From assembly GCA_030672555.1 (NCBI GenBank), contig DAOVGD010000126.1, positions 1-12,138 of the forward strand: DNA of 12,138 nt. The letters are read 5' to 3'. Source of the DNA: Desulfobacterales bacterium. GTDB taxonomy: Bacteria > Desulfobacterota > Desulfobacteria > Desulfobacterales > C00003106. Each line of letters starts with the position of its first letter. Position 1 is the first letter of the stretch. The position numbers and the translations under genes are program-made. Positions 1-7,086 of the stretch are shown here, in pieces. The notes under the pieces were generated by a model that was given only the letters and a program-made list of their open reading frames with translations, did not search any database and was not told the origin of the DNA.

Positions 1-203
1 TTTTTTTCAATACTGATCACCTTATAGGTGGGGCGTCTGCTCACCTTAACAACCATCACAGAGGCATTTGGAGAGGATTTCAACTTGACCTGCTGAATCG
101 TTGAAATCCCTTCAGACCATGCATGGCAAGGAAGCAATAAAAGAAAAATCGACAAAGATAAAAGGAATAGAATAAGACACTTTTCCCCTGTTGAAGACAC
201 CAT
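1..203 (-). CDS. Exported protein with N-terminal AMIN-like domain (partial, 3' end beyond window)
   Basis: The frame from an ATG at 203 stays open to the window edge, giving 67 visible codons. The protein starts with a short polar segment containing one Lys (MVSSTGEK). A hydrophobic core of about 16 residues follows (CLILFLLSLSIFLLLL), then PCHA, which suits signal peptidase cleavage after Ala. The mature part begins WSEGISTIQQVKLKSS and continues as alternating beta-strand-like sequence (ASVMVVKVS, then YKVISIEK). This resembles the start of an AMIN domain, the periplasmic or peptidoglycan-targeting module of secretins such as PilQ and of AmiC-type amidases. Only the N terminus is present, so secretin, amidase and other AMIN proteins cannot be told apart. 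There is no clear Shine-Dalgarno before the ATG. A sigma-54-type promoter lies just upstream. The frame and signal peptide are seen directly; the AMIN assignment is by resemblance. Confidence 0.62.
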   Translation of the reverse strand, partial: MVSSTGEKCLILFLLSLSIFLLLLPCHAWSEGISTIQQVKLKSSPNASVMVVKVSRRPTYKVISIEK

Positions 204-216
204 AAACCGATTGGGG

Positions 217-233
217 AGCAATTAATGTGCCAA
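217..233 (-). promoter_or_regulatory. rpoN-dependent promoter: Sigma-54 (-24/-12) promoter
   Basis: The minus strand reads TTGGCACATTAATTGCT. This matches the sigma-54 consensus TGGCAC-N5-TTGC with the correct 11-nt distance from GG to GC. With the C of TTGC as -12, transcription would start near 206, only about 3 nt before the ATG at 203. The activator needed at such promoters could be the NtrC-type regulator encoded 260 bp upstream. The motif is seen directly; its activity and the pairing are inferred. Confidence 0.68.
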
Positions 234-254
234 GCATATAGAATTGGGGATTTC

Positions 255-467
255 GGATTTCGGATTGCGGATTTAGGCTGTACGTCATTCAAAAATGAGG
301 ATTTATTAGCAAGTTCAATGTAATGAAGGAATAGTGGAGAGGCGTGCGTTGCGTATTGTCTATGTTTGCAAGGCTATCTATCTGCATGTAGATCGTCATG
401 ATTTTGACATTTATACAAGAATGCCAACTCAGCAACATGTCCCATCTAAGTCCGCAATCCGAAATCC
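255..467. repeat. Inverted repeat pair (22 nt, one mismatch) flanking a 169-bp spacer
   Basis: The left arm is 255-276. The right arm is 446-467 and is its reverse complement with a single mismatch. Both arms are built from short GGATTTC/GGATTGC units, and similar units extend outward to about 246 and 481. The right arm begins just after the stop codon of the sigma-54 activator. The pair could fold as a long hairpin or mark the ends of a small non-autonomous element. No target-site duplication was recognised. The spacer 277-445 contains no convincing gene. Confidence 0.6.
380..393. promoter_or_regulatory. Candidate upstream activator site (dyad)
   Basis: The sequence ATCTGCATGTAGAT is a 14-nt dyad with one mismatched pair. 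It is centred about 180 bp upstream of the predicted sigma-54 start, within the usual range for NtrC-family enhancer sites. Only one clear copy was found, so this is a weak candidate. Confidence 0.22.
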
Positions 468-489
468 AAAATCCGCAATCCCATATGAC

Positions 490-1872
490 TTAGTTTGGAC
501 TCGCTCGAATAATATTCTTCTTCTTAATCTTTTCTACCAGTGTGGTACGGTTAATGTTAAGCAATTCTGCTGCTTTTTTCTTGACCCAATTCGTCTTGTT
601 TAAGGCTTGAAGGATTAATTGTCTCTCATATTCATCCACTGCGGTACTAAAGGGAATCCCTTCATCCGGAATGGTCAGCGCAAACGTATGAATTTTTTCC
701 TCGCTCTCCCGAATACTTCCGGGAAGATCATCTATACCTATTACCGCATCACTGGAAAGGATCACGAGACGCTCCACCAAATTTTCAAGCTCCCTTACGT
801 TACCAGGCCAATCATATCTCAGAATGGTACTGATCGCCTCTGGACTGAACCCGGTTACATTTTTATTTTTTCTTCTATTAAATTTTTCAAGGAAAAAATC
901 TAAGAAAAGCGGGATGTCTGATTTTCTTTGTTTCAAGGGTGGAACTCGAATCGGAATAACATTTAATCGATAATAAAGATCCTCACGAAAAGTTCCCTTT
1001 TTAATCGCTTCTTTTAAGTCCGTATTTGTAGCTGCAATAATGCGAATATCAACATAAAGCGTCTTGGTGCTTCCAACACGTTCAAATTTTTGTTCCTGAA
1101 GCACACGCAGCAACTTGACCTGCAAGTTAGGACTCATATCACCTATTTCATCTAAGAATATGGTCCCACCGTTTGCCAGCTCAAAACGCCCGATACGACT
1201 CTTATGTGCACTAGTAAAAGCCCCTTTTTCATGCCCGAAGAGTTCGCTCTCCAATAGTGCCTCCGGAATGGCGCCACAATTGATCGTGACCATAGGCTTT
1301 TTTCTCCTACGGCTATTATAGTGAATCGCCCTGGCCACTAATTCTTTTCCCGTACCGCTTGCACCGGTAATCAATATGGTACTGTCGGTATCTGCCACCT
1401 TTTCTATAAGCTCAAAGACTTTTTGAATCGCCGGGCTTTTGCCGACAAAATTTTCAAATCGGTATTTCTGTCTTAACTGATTTTTTAAGAGTATGTTTTC
1501 ACGTTCAAGGTCTTGATAACGAAGCGCTTTTTTAACAACCATCAAAATTTCATCGGATTTGACCGGCTTTGCCACATAGTCAAATGCCCCCATTTTAATA
1601 GCTTCTACAGAGCCTTTAATAGTGCCATAGCCGGTTAAGATAATGCAAAGGGTGTCTGGAAACTTCGCAGCAATATGCTTTAACACCTCCATTCCATCGA
1701 CCTCCGGCATATTAAGATCCGTGATAACCAGGTCGTAAAAACTATTTTCTAATTCCTCGATAGCTACCCTTCCATCAATTGCACTTTCGATCTCATAACC
1801 GGCGTTTTGCAACACATCACTTATAATTTCTAATATTTCAGGGTCATCATCTACGACCAAAATCCTTTGCAT
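490..1872 (-). CDS. NtrC-family sigma-54-dependent response regulator
   Basis: This is a 460-residue three-domain activator of normal family length. The receiver (about 1-115) has the acidic pocket DDD at 8-10, phospho-acceptor Asp52 and Lys102. The AAA+ domain (about 140-370) has Walker A GASGTGKE at 170-177, Walker B TIFLDE at 237-242 and the arginine-rich FREDLYYRL segment. The sigma-54-contacting loop reads GAFTSA (217-222) instead of GAFTGA. A Fis-type helix-turn-helix ends the protein (about 430-455, KKKAAELLNINRTTLVEKI). When phosphorylated it should activate RNA polymerase-sigma-54, and a matching promoter lies downstream at 217-233. No cognate kinase is adjacent. The soluble histidine kinase at 9486-10283 is one candidate partner, by inference. 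The ATG at 1872 gives a full receiver; its Shine-Dalgarno is weak. Confidence 0.95.
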   Translation of the reverse strand: MQRILVVDDDPEILEIISDVLQNAGYEIESAIDGRVAIEELENSFYDLVITDLNMPEVDGMEVLKHIAAKFPDTLCIILTGYGTIKGSVEAIKMGAFDYVAKPVKSDEILMVVKKALRYQDLERENILLKNQLRQKYRFENFVGKSPAIQKVFELIEKVADTDSTILITGASGTGKELVARAIHYNSRRRKKPMVTINCGAIPEALLESELFGHEKGAFTSAHKSRIGRFELANGGTIFLDEIGDMSPNLQVKLLRVLQEQKFERVGSTKTLYVDIRIIAATNTDLKEAIKKGTFREDLYYRLNVIPIRVPPLKQRKSDIPLFLDFFLEKFNRRKNKNVTGFSPEAISTILRYDWPGNVRELENLVERLVILSSDAVIGIDDLPGSIRESEEKIHTFALTIPDEGIPFSTAVDEYERQLILQALNKTNWVKKKAAELLNINRTTLVEKIKKKNIIRASPN

Positions 1873-2156
1873 ATCTCAAGCACCATTTATCATAGTAAGA
1901 ATTATTGCTAAGTTAATGGGTATAGATCGATTTTCGAGGAACATAAATTTTGAATCGAAGCCTTTTACTTGATAGGACAATCTGTTTATCTAACTATAGT
2001 ATAGTTAAATACAAATCAAGACAAAATGCAACTATTCAGCCACTGGTATTTTTGTGTCCTTGTAGCAAGGGACTGAGTATTTACGAAATCATCAAAATTG
2101 GAGAATCAAGGGATTCGGTAATTGGGAACTACGAGAGGGCTAAGATAGAAGATGTC
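1873..2156 (-). other. Intergenic region with no gene, carrying a candidate promoter
   Basis: This 284-bp gap separates the hypothetical gene from the sigma-54 activator. A plus-strand reading frame from 1950 runs through it and into the next gene, but it looks like chance coding. A 17-nt palindrome (1991-2007) and a weak hairpin (CCTTG-TAG-CAAGG at 2058-2070) are present. The hairpin is not followed by a T-run on either strand, so it is not called a terminator. Confidence 0.5.
1991..2007. promoter_or_regulatory. 17-nt palindrome overlapping a possible -10 box (candidate operator)
   Basis: TAACTATA-G-TATAGTTA is a perfect inverted repeat with 8-nt arms around one base. On the minus strand it contains TATACT, a good -10 match. 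TTGTCT lies 15 nt upstream, and with 17-nt spacing it would pair instead with TACTAT. It lies about 120 bp before the activator start codon, so it could be the promoter and operator of that gene. No motif specific to a known regulator was recognised. Confidence 0.4.
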
Positions 2157-2600
2157 TCAAATATAATCTCCCCGATAAAACTTAAATATTTCTACATTAG
2201 CAGTCACAGCAATGTCATTGACAAGCCTTAACAGCTTTTCGTCATGTTCGACCATATTGTTGGTCCTCCCTTTCAGGGAGTTCACCTCTTTTTCCATGCG
2301 TGTAATTACACCTTCTATATTTTTCAAACTTCTTTGGGGATTTGCAAGAGATTTAGAATAGTTGTCCAGAAGATCTACGACGGTATCGGCCTGTTGCAAC
2401 ACGTTGTATAGTGAATTGGGGGCATGTAATAGAGAAACTGGTGACACATTGCTAATCGGGGCAGATTCCTGGGTCGACCTGGTTCCTTTGGCGTCCACGA
2501 CGTTATTCAAAACCTGTTGAAAGGAACTTTTTTCCTCTGTTGGTTTAGGACGGGAAATTTTTGCCGGGTTCAGGAAATCTGTTATTTTTTTTATATCCAT
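2157..2600 (-). CDS. Conserved hypothetical protein, possibly flagellum-associated
   Basis: This is a 147-residue soluble protein without a signal peptide or membrane segment. The N-terminal half is polar and Pro/Ser-rich, with SSFQQVLNNV recalling the N-terminal motif of flagellar hook-length or scaffold proteins. The C-terminal half (about 65-147) is helical. It ends in DKLLRLVNDIAVTANVEIF followed by KFYRGDY. A similar E-x-x-KF-x-RGDY ending is remembered from uncharacterised proteins in flagellar or chemotaxis neighbourhoods of deltaproteobacteria, but this could not be checked here. The ATG at 2600 follows GAGGGTG at suitable spacing. It is the last gene before a 284-bp gap, so it is likely co-transcribed with cheY. 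Function unknown. Confidence 0.8.
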   Translation of the reverse strand: MDIKKITDFLNPAKISRPKPTEEKSSFQQVLNNVVDAKGTRSTQESAPISNVSPVSLLHAPNSLYNVLQQADTVVDLLDNYSKSLANPQRSLKNIEGVITRMEKEVNSLKGRTNNMVEHDEKLLRLVNDIAVTANVEIFKFYRGDYI

Positions 2601-2653
2601 ATCTAATTACACCCTCACTAATTATTAGCCTTTAAATATAAGCTGGTTACTTG

Positions 2654-2728
2654 CTATTCTATAACATCTAAGCTTTTCTTAACCATTAAGTGATGCAAAA
2701 GATCGGCCAAAAATTTTAGAGGGTCCAT
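2654..2728 (-). CDS. Possible 24-residue small ORF downstream of cheY
   Basis: An ATG six bases after the cheY stop opens a 24-codon frame ending in TAG. AAAGGC sits just before the ATG as a possible ribosome-binding site. The peptide begins MDPLKFLADLLHHLMVKK and has an amphipathic helical pattern, so it may be a real co-translated small protein. Its length is also within what chance allows. No family is recognised. Confidence 0.25.
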   Translation of the reverse strand: MDPLKFLADLLHHLMVKKSLDVIE

Positions 2729-2734
2729 TTGCCT

Positions 2735-3112
2735 TTATTCACCAAATATCTTCTTTAGCTTTTCAGAAATAGTATCTGCTGTAAAAGGTTTTACAATATA
2801 ATTGCTGCAACCAGCCTGGACTGCCTCTACAATATTTTGCTTTTGCGCCTCTGCCGTAACCATCAGAAAGGGAATATCTTTTAATTTACTGTCGGCCCTG
2901 ATCTTTTTCAACAACTCTAAGCCGGTGACCTTTGGCATATTCCAATCGGATACGATCAGATCAATTTTGTCAGTTGCCAAAATTTCAAGAGCTGTCGAGC
3001 CATCATCAGCCTCTACAATGTCTGTAAAGCCAAGCTGCTTTAAGATATTTCTTACAATTCGACGCATAGTGGCAAAATCATCCACAACCAAAATTTTCAT
3101 CGCAAGATCCAT
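2735..3112 (-). CDS. cheY: CheY chemotaxis response regulator
   Basis: This is a single-domain receiver of 125 residues, the usual CheY length. It has the acidic pair D11-D12, phospho-acceptor Asp56 in SDWNMP, the switch Thr86 in [10 protein letters not shown] and Lys108 in YIVKPF. These segments closely resemble enterobacterial CheY, including the motor-binding face around NYIVKPF, so a flagellar-switch role is likely. The ATG at 3112 follows a strong AGGAGG with 8-nt spacing; the Met at codon 5 is less well placed. It lies 34 bp after cheX, whose product should dephosphorylate it. Confidence 0.95.
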   Translation of the reverse strand: MDLAMKILVVDDFATMRRIVRNILKQLGFTDIVEADDGSTALEILATDKIDLIVSDWNMPKVTGLELLKKIRADSKLKDIPFLMVTAEAQKQNIVEAVQAGCSNYIVKPFTADTISEKLKKIFGE

Positions 3113-3146
3113 AAAGCTATCCTCCTCTTACGCTAAAAAAACTTAT

Positions 3147-3611
3147 TCATCCCTCATCAAAACAAATTTCTATTGTAAAAGAGCCATTCGGAGTATCAAA
3201 CGGTATAGCAATCATAGGCCCACTCGAAATGTGTGATATAACGTGATCTTTACCCACGACTACCGTAGGAATAGCTGCATCAAATTTATACCCTATTCCA
3301 TCTAACGTCTTTCGCGCTTGCCCTGAAATCATATTGGTCAATTCACCGACTGCATCTTTAATATCATCATTGACAACACTGTATTCTTCACCCAGCATAT
3401 TTGAAACAATCTTTAGAATACACTCTTCGGCAAAGCTAACGGACACGCTACCATTTCTTTCGCCGGTCAAGCCGATAACACCTGAAACGTCTCCCGCTGC
3501 AATTTCTTCCTTCTTTAGATAAGGCTTGCCCACATTTGCTTTGGTAAAAGCCATGGTTTCGAGCACTTCAACCGTTGCCGAAATAAACGGATTAATAAGC
3601 TTTACATCCAT
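3147..3611 (-). CDS. cheX: CheX, CheY-P phosphatase
   Basis: This 154-residue cytoplasmic protein belongs to the CheC/CheX/FliY family. It begins with the typical DVKLINPFISATVEVLETMA. The diagnostic phosphatase helix is AVGELTNMISGQ (87-98), with the catalytic pair Glu90 and Asn93 (E-x-x-N). It would speed removal of phosphate from CheY-P and so terminate the signal. There is a single ExxN helix, as in CheX; CheC usually has two. GGAGAG precedes the ATG. It lies between cheB (79 bp upstream) and cheY (34 bp downstream) and is probably one transcript with both. Confidence 0.93.
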   Translation of the reverse strand: MDVKLINPFISATVEVLETMAFTKANVGKPYLKKEEIAAGDVSGVIGLTGERNGSVSVSFAEECILKIVSNMLGEEYSVVNDDIKDAVGELTNMISGQARKTLDGIGYKFDAAIPTVVVGKDHVISHISSGPMIAIPFDTPNGSFTIEICFDEG

Positions 3612-3690
3612 TCTTTCACACTCTCCGTTTGTTTATCGTTAATTAAACAATAAGATAATAGTGTTACGACAACTCATACACTTTGATTAT

Positions 3691-5189
<1,499 letters not shown>

Positions 5190-5614
5190 CCGGTTCCCCC
5201 AGCACCTCTACTAAGATCCTTCTGATCTCTTCAGGTTTAAACGGCTTTTTAATGTATCCCTTTGCTCCCATCTTATAACTTGCTTTGATTCCCTCTTCGC
5301 TTCCTTCAGTTGTAACAAAAATAACAGGTATGGACGACAGTAGAGGATCTTTTGATACCTCTTTAAAAAAGGAGATACCATCCATAACCGGCATATGAAT
5401 ATCAGTTAGTATTACATCTGCCCAGTTTTCCTCAAGTACTGACAGCGCATCCTTGCCATTGGCGGCCTCAAAATATTCTCCTACGTCAAACCCGGATATT
5501 TCAATAACCTTTTTAACCGCCAAACGTATGGAGGAAGAATCGTCCACTATCAAAATATTATAAGCCATAGACTCACCACTTCAGACCTATACGAAGATGT
5601 AAAAGACTTTTAAG

Positions 5615-5665
5615 GTAACTACTCAGGTTGTTAGGTTCAGAGGAACTGTGAACCTGAGTAGTTAC
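5615..5665. repeat. Perfect 15-bp inverted repeat (hairpin) between HDOD and CheY-like genes
   Basis: Arms GTAACTACTCAGGTT (5615-5629) and AACCTGAGTAGTTAC (5651-5665) are exactly complementary around a 21-nt loop. Within it, GGTTCA (5634-5639) can pair with TGAACC (5649-5654), which would break the top of the long stem. The structure starts 10 bp after the HDOD stop. On the minus strand the 3' flank is CTTAAAAGTCTTTT, a poor T-run; the plus-strand flank is richer in T, but no plus-strand gene ends here. It could be a weak terminator or attenuator, an mRNA-stability hairpin, or a dispersed repeat. Confidence 0.7.
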
Positions 5666-5675
5666 GTTTTCTGTT

Positions 5676-6527
5676 TTATTCGTCCATACTTAAAATACTC
5701 TGAACATTATTATAGGCTTCATAGAAATCGACCATAACTCTTTCCAAATCCCTCTCTTTAAGCCCAAAACGTTTCATAACTTCTTCTTTCCCCCTATAGG
5801 AAAGCCCATCGCTTCCCACCCCTATGCCCAGCATAATAGTTACAATATCCGAAAGATATACAATAGGGGTAATAACGTCATCTTCAGGCACCTTTTCAGG
5901 GGAATGATGTAATCGTATGGCACGTATAATATCCTCGGGAAAGCCCCACTGTTCCGCAATCATTGCCCCAACCTCAGCATGGTCCATGCCGAGGATATTC
6001 TGTTCCGCTTCTTCGAACGAATATCCTCCCTCTTGTACCAATTGGACAATCTCTTTATTCTCTTCCCAAACAAAATCATTTAAAACCACTTTCCCTATGT
6101 CGTGTAAAAGCGTTGCCGTAAAAATCGTTGGATTTTCCGGCACCCTTATTAGCTTGCAAATAATCTGAGAAATCAAGGAAGAAGAAATAGCTGATTTCCA
6201 CAGCTCTCCCCTATCTAAATCGTATCCTTGGCTTTTTCTTTCATAGAATTGAATCAGTGTGCTTCCCGAAACAATTTCCTTCAATTGGTTATTACCAAGT
6301 ACAACAAGCCCATCACGCAAGCTATGAATCTTTCTTTGCAAACCATAGTAAGCAGAATTACACATCCTCAGCACATTGGCCGTTATTGCTTGATCATACT
6401 GAATCACCTGAACCAGCTCATCCACTGATGTCCCAGGATCTTGCAATAGCTGCATCGCCTTGCGATAGACTTCCGGGAATGGCGGAAGTTTATCAATTTT
6501 CTTCAGAATGTTCTGCATGTCTATCAC
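5676..6527 (-). CDS. HDOD-domain signalling protein
   Basis: This is a 283-residue cytoplasmic protein. The HDOD domain spans about 5-210, from LPPFPEVYRKAMQLL through IQYDQAITANVLRMCNSAYYG to LLHDIGK (His142, Asp143) and the C-terminal DHAEVGAMIAEQWGFPE. Such proteins are HD-fold relatives, usually without hydrolase activity, common in chemotaxis and cyclic-di-GMP neighbourhoods. The usual LWxHS histidine is replaced (LWKSA, 109-113), supporting a non-catalytic role. The GTG at 6527 overlaps the cheD stop by 4 bp and has AGGAG about 10 nt upstream; an ATG three codons in is the alternative. It probably relays signals by protein binding; its partner is unknown. Confidence 0.92.
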   Translation of the reverse strand: MIDMQNILKKIDKLPPFPEVYRKAMQLLQDPGTSVDELVQVIQYDQAITANVLRMCNSAYYGLQRKIHSLRDGLVVLGNNQLKEIVSGSTLIQFYERKSQGYDLDRGELWKSAISSSLISQIICKLIRVPENPTIFTATLLHDIGKVVLNDFVWEENKEIVQLVQEGGYSFEEAEQNILGMDHAEVGAMIAEQWGFPEDIIRAIRLHHSPEKVPEDDVITPIVYLSDIVTIMLGIGVGSDGLSYRGKEEVMKRFGLKERDLERVMVDFYEAYNNVQSILSMDE

Positions 6528-7006
6528 AGAACAACTTCTCCTCTTCCTGAAATCTTAAGTGTTACCGTACCAGTTTCAATATTTAACGACATTGTTCTGT
6601 TGACGTTTCCTCCAATGTCTTCACCTTCAATTATGACATTATTTCGCCAGAACAGTTTTCTCAAGGCAGCGTAATTTCTCTTACCTATATTGAAAAACTC
6701 CGATCGGTCCATAAGCTGGGAGCCGCCTGCCACCTTTACAATCATACGGTTCTTTTTTGCTCCGAGTTTAAAACAAGATTTAAACAGCACAGGAATCCCC
6801 GTATTGGCAAACATGAACGGTTTCTCTTTTGCTTTCTGTTTATCCAGATTGGAATCCGGCAACATATAATGGAGCATTCCACCAACCTTTACAACAGGAT
6901 CATAAACAGCGAGAGCGATACATGATCCTAATGAATAGGTTATCAGTACCTCATCAGGATCATTGCTGACCTTCATATCCGCAATTCCTATTACTATTTT
7001 ATTCAA
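6524..7006 (-). CDS. cheD: CheD chemoreceptor glutamine deamidase
   Basis: This 160-residue protein has the complete CheD catalytic set. Thr23, Cys29 (in LGSCIA) and His46 (in GGMLHYMLP) have the same spacing as T21, C27 and H44 of Thermotoga CheD. It deamidates receptor glutamines and also binds CheC-family phosphatases, two of which are encoded downstream. The start is TTG at 7006: the first ATG (codon 11) would remove the first beta strand KIVIGIAD that the family keeps. GGATAAG upstream is a modest ribosome-binding site. It lies 80 bp after cheA and overlaps the HDOD gene by 4 bp. Confidence 0.95.
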   Translation of the reverse strand: MNKIVIGIADMKVSNDPDEVLITYSLGSCIALAVYDPVVKVGGMLHYMLPDSNLDKQKAKEKPFMFANTGIPVLFKSCFKLGAKKNRMIVKVAGGSQLMDRSEFFNIGKRNYAALRKLFWRNNVIIEGEDIGGNVNRTMSLNIETGTVTLKISGRGEVVL

Positions 7007-7086
7007 GGCTTATCCGTTACCTGCTAAAAAATCCCCAGAACTGTAAGCTCGGTCTCATCCGTAAAACAATTATAAGAAAGAAATTC

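Noticed and set aside
80..292. Minus-strand reading frame of 70 codons over the left repeat and sigma-54 site
   Set aside because: It runs through the GGATTTC repeats and overlaps the signal-peptide gene in another frame. The translation is repeat-derived and low in protein character.
334..603. Plus-strand frame through the repeat-bounded spacer into the activator gene
   Set aside because: It starts at a GTG without a ribosome-binding site, translates the repeat as KSAIRNPKSAI, and is antisense to the well-supported activator C terminus.
1950..2231. Plus-strand 93-codon frame in the intergenic gap
   Set aside because: It overlaps the 3' end of the minus-strand hypothetical gene, has no clear ribosome-binding site, and shows no recognisable domain.
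3629..3650. TTGTTTA/TAAACAA inverted repeat between cheB and cheX
   Set aside because: The 7-bp all-but-two AT stem is weak and has no T-run context or regulatory pattern; such structures are expected by chance in AT-rich gaps.
5918..5935. TGGCACGTATAATATC as a plus-strand sigma-54 promoter
   Set aside because: The -24 element matches, but there is no TTGC at -12, and it lies inside the HDOD gene with no plus-strand gene downstream.
7069..7074. Exact TATAAT upstream of cheD as an internal promoter
   Set aside because: No acceptable -35 hexamer at 16-18 nt and no extended -10 TG; an isolated hexamer is not enough.
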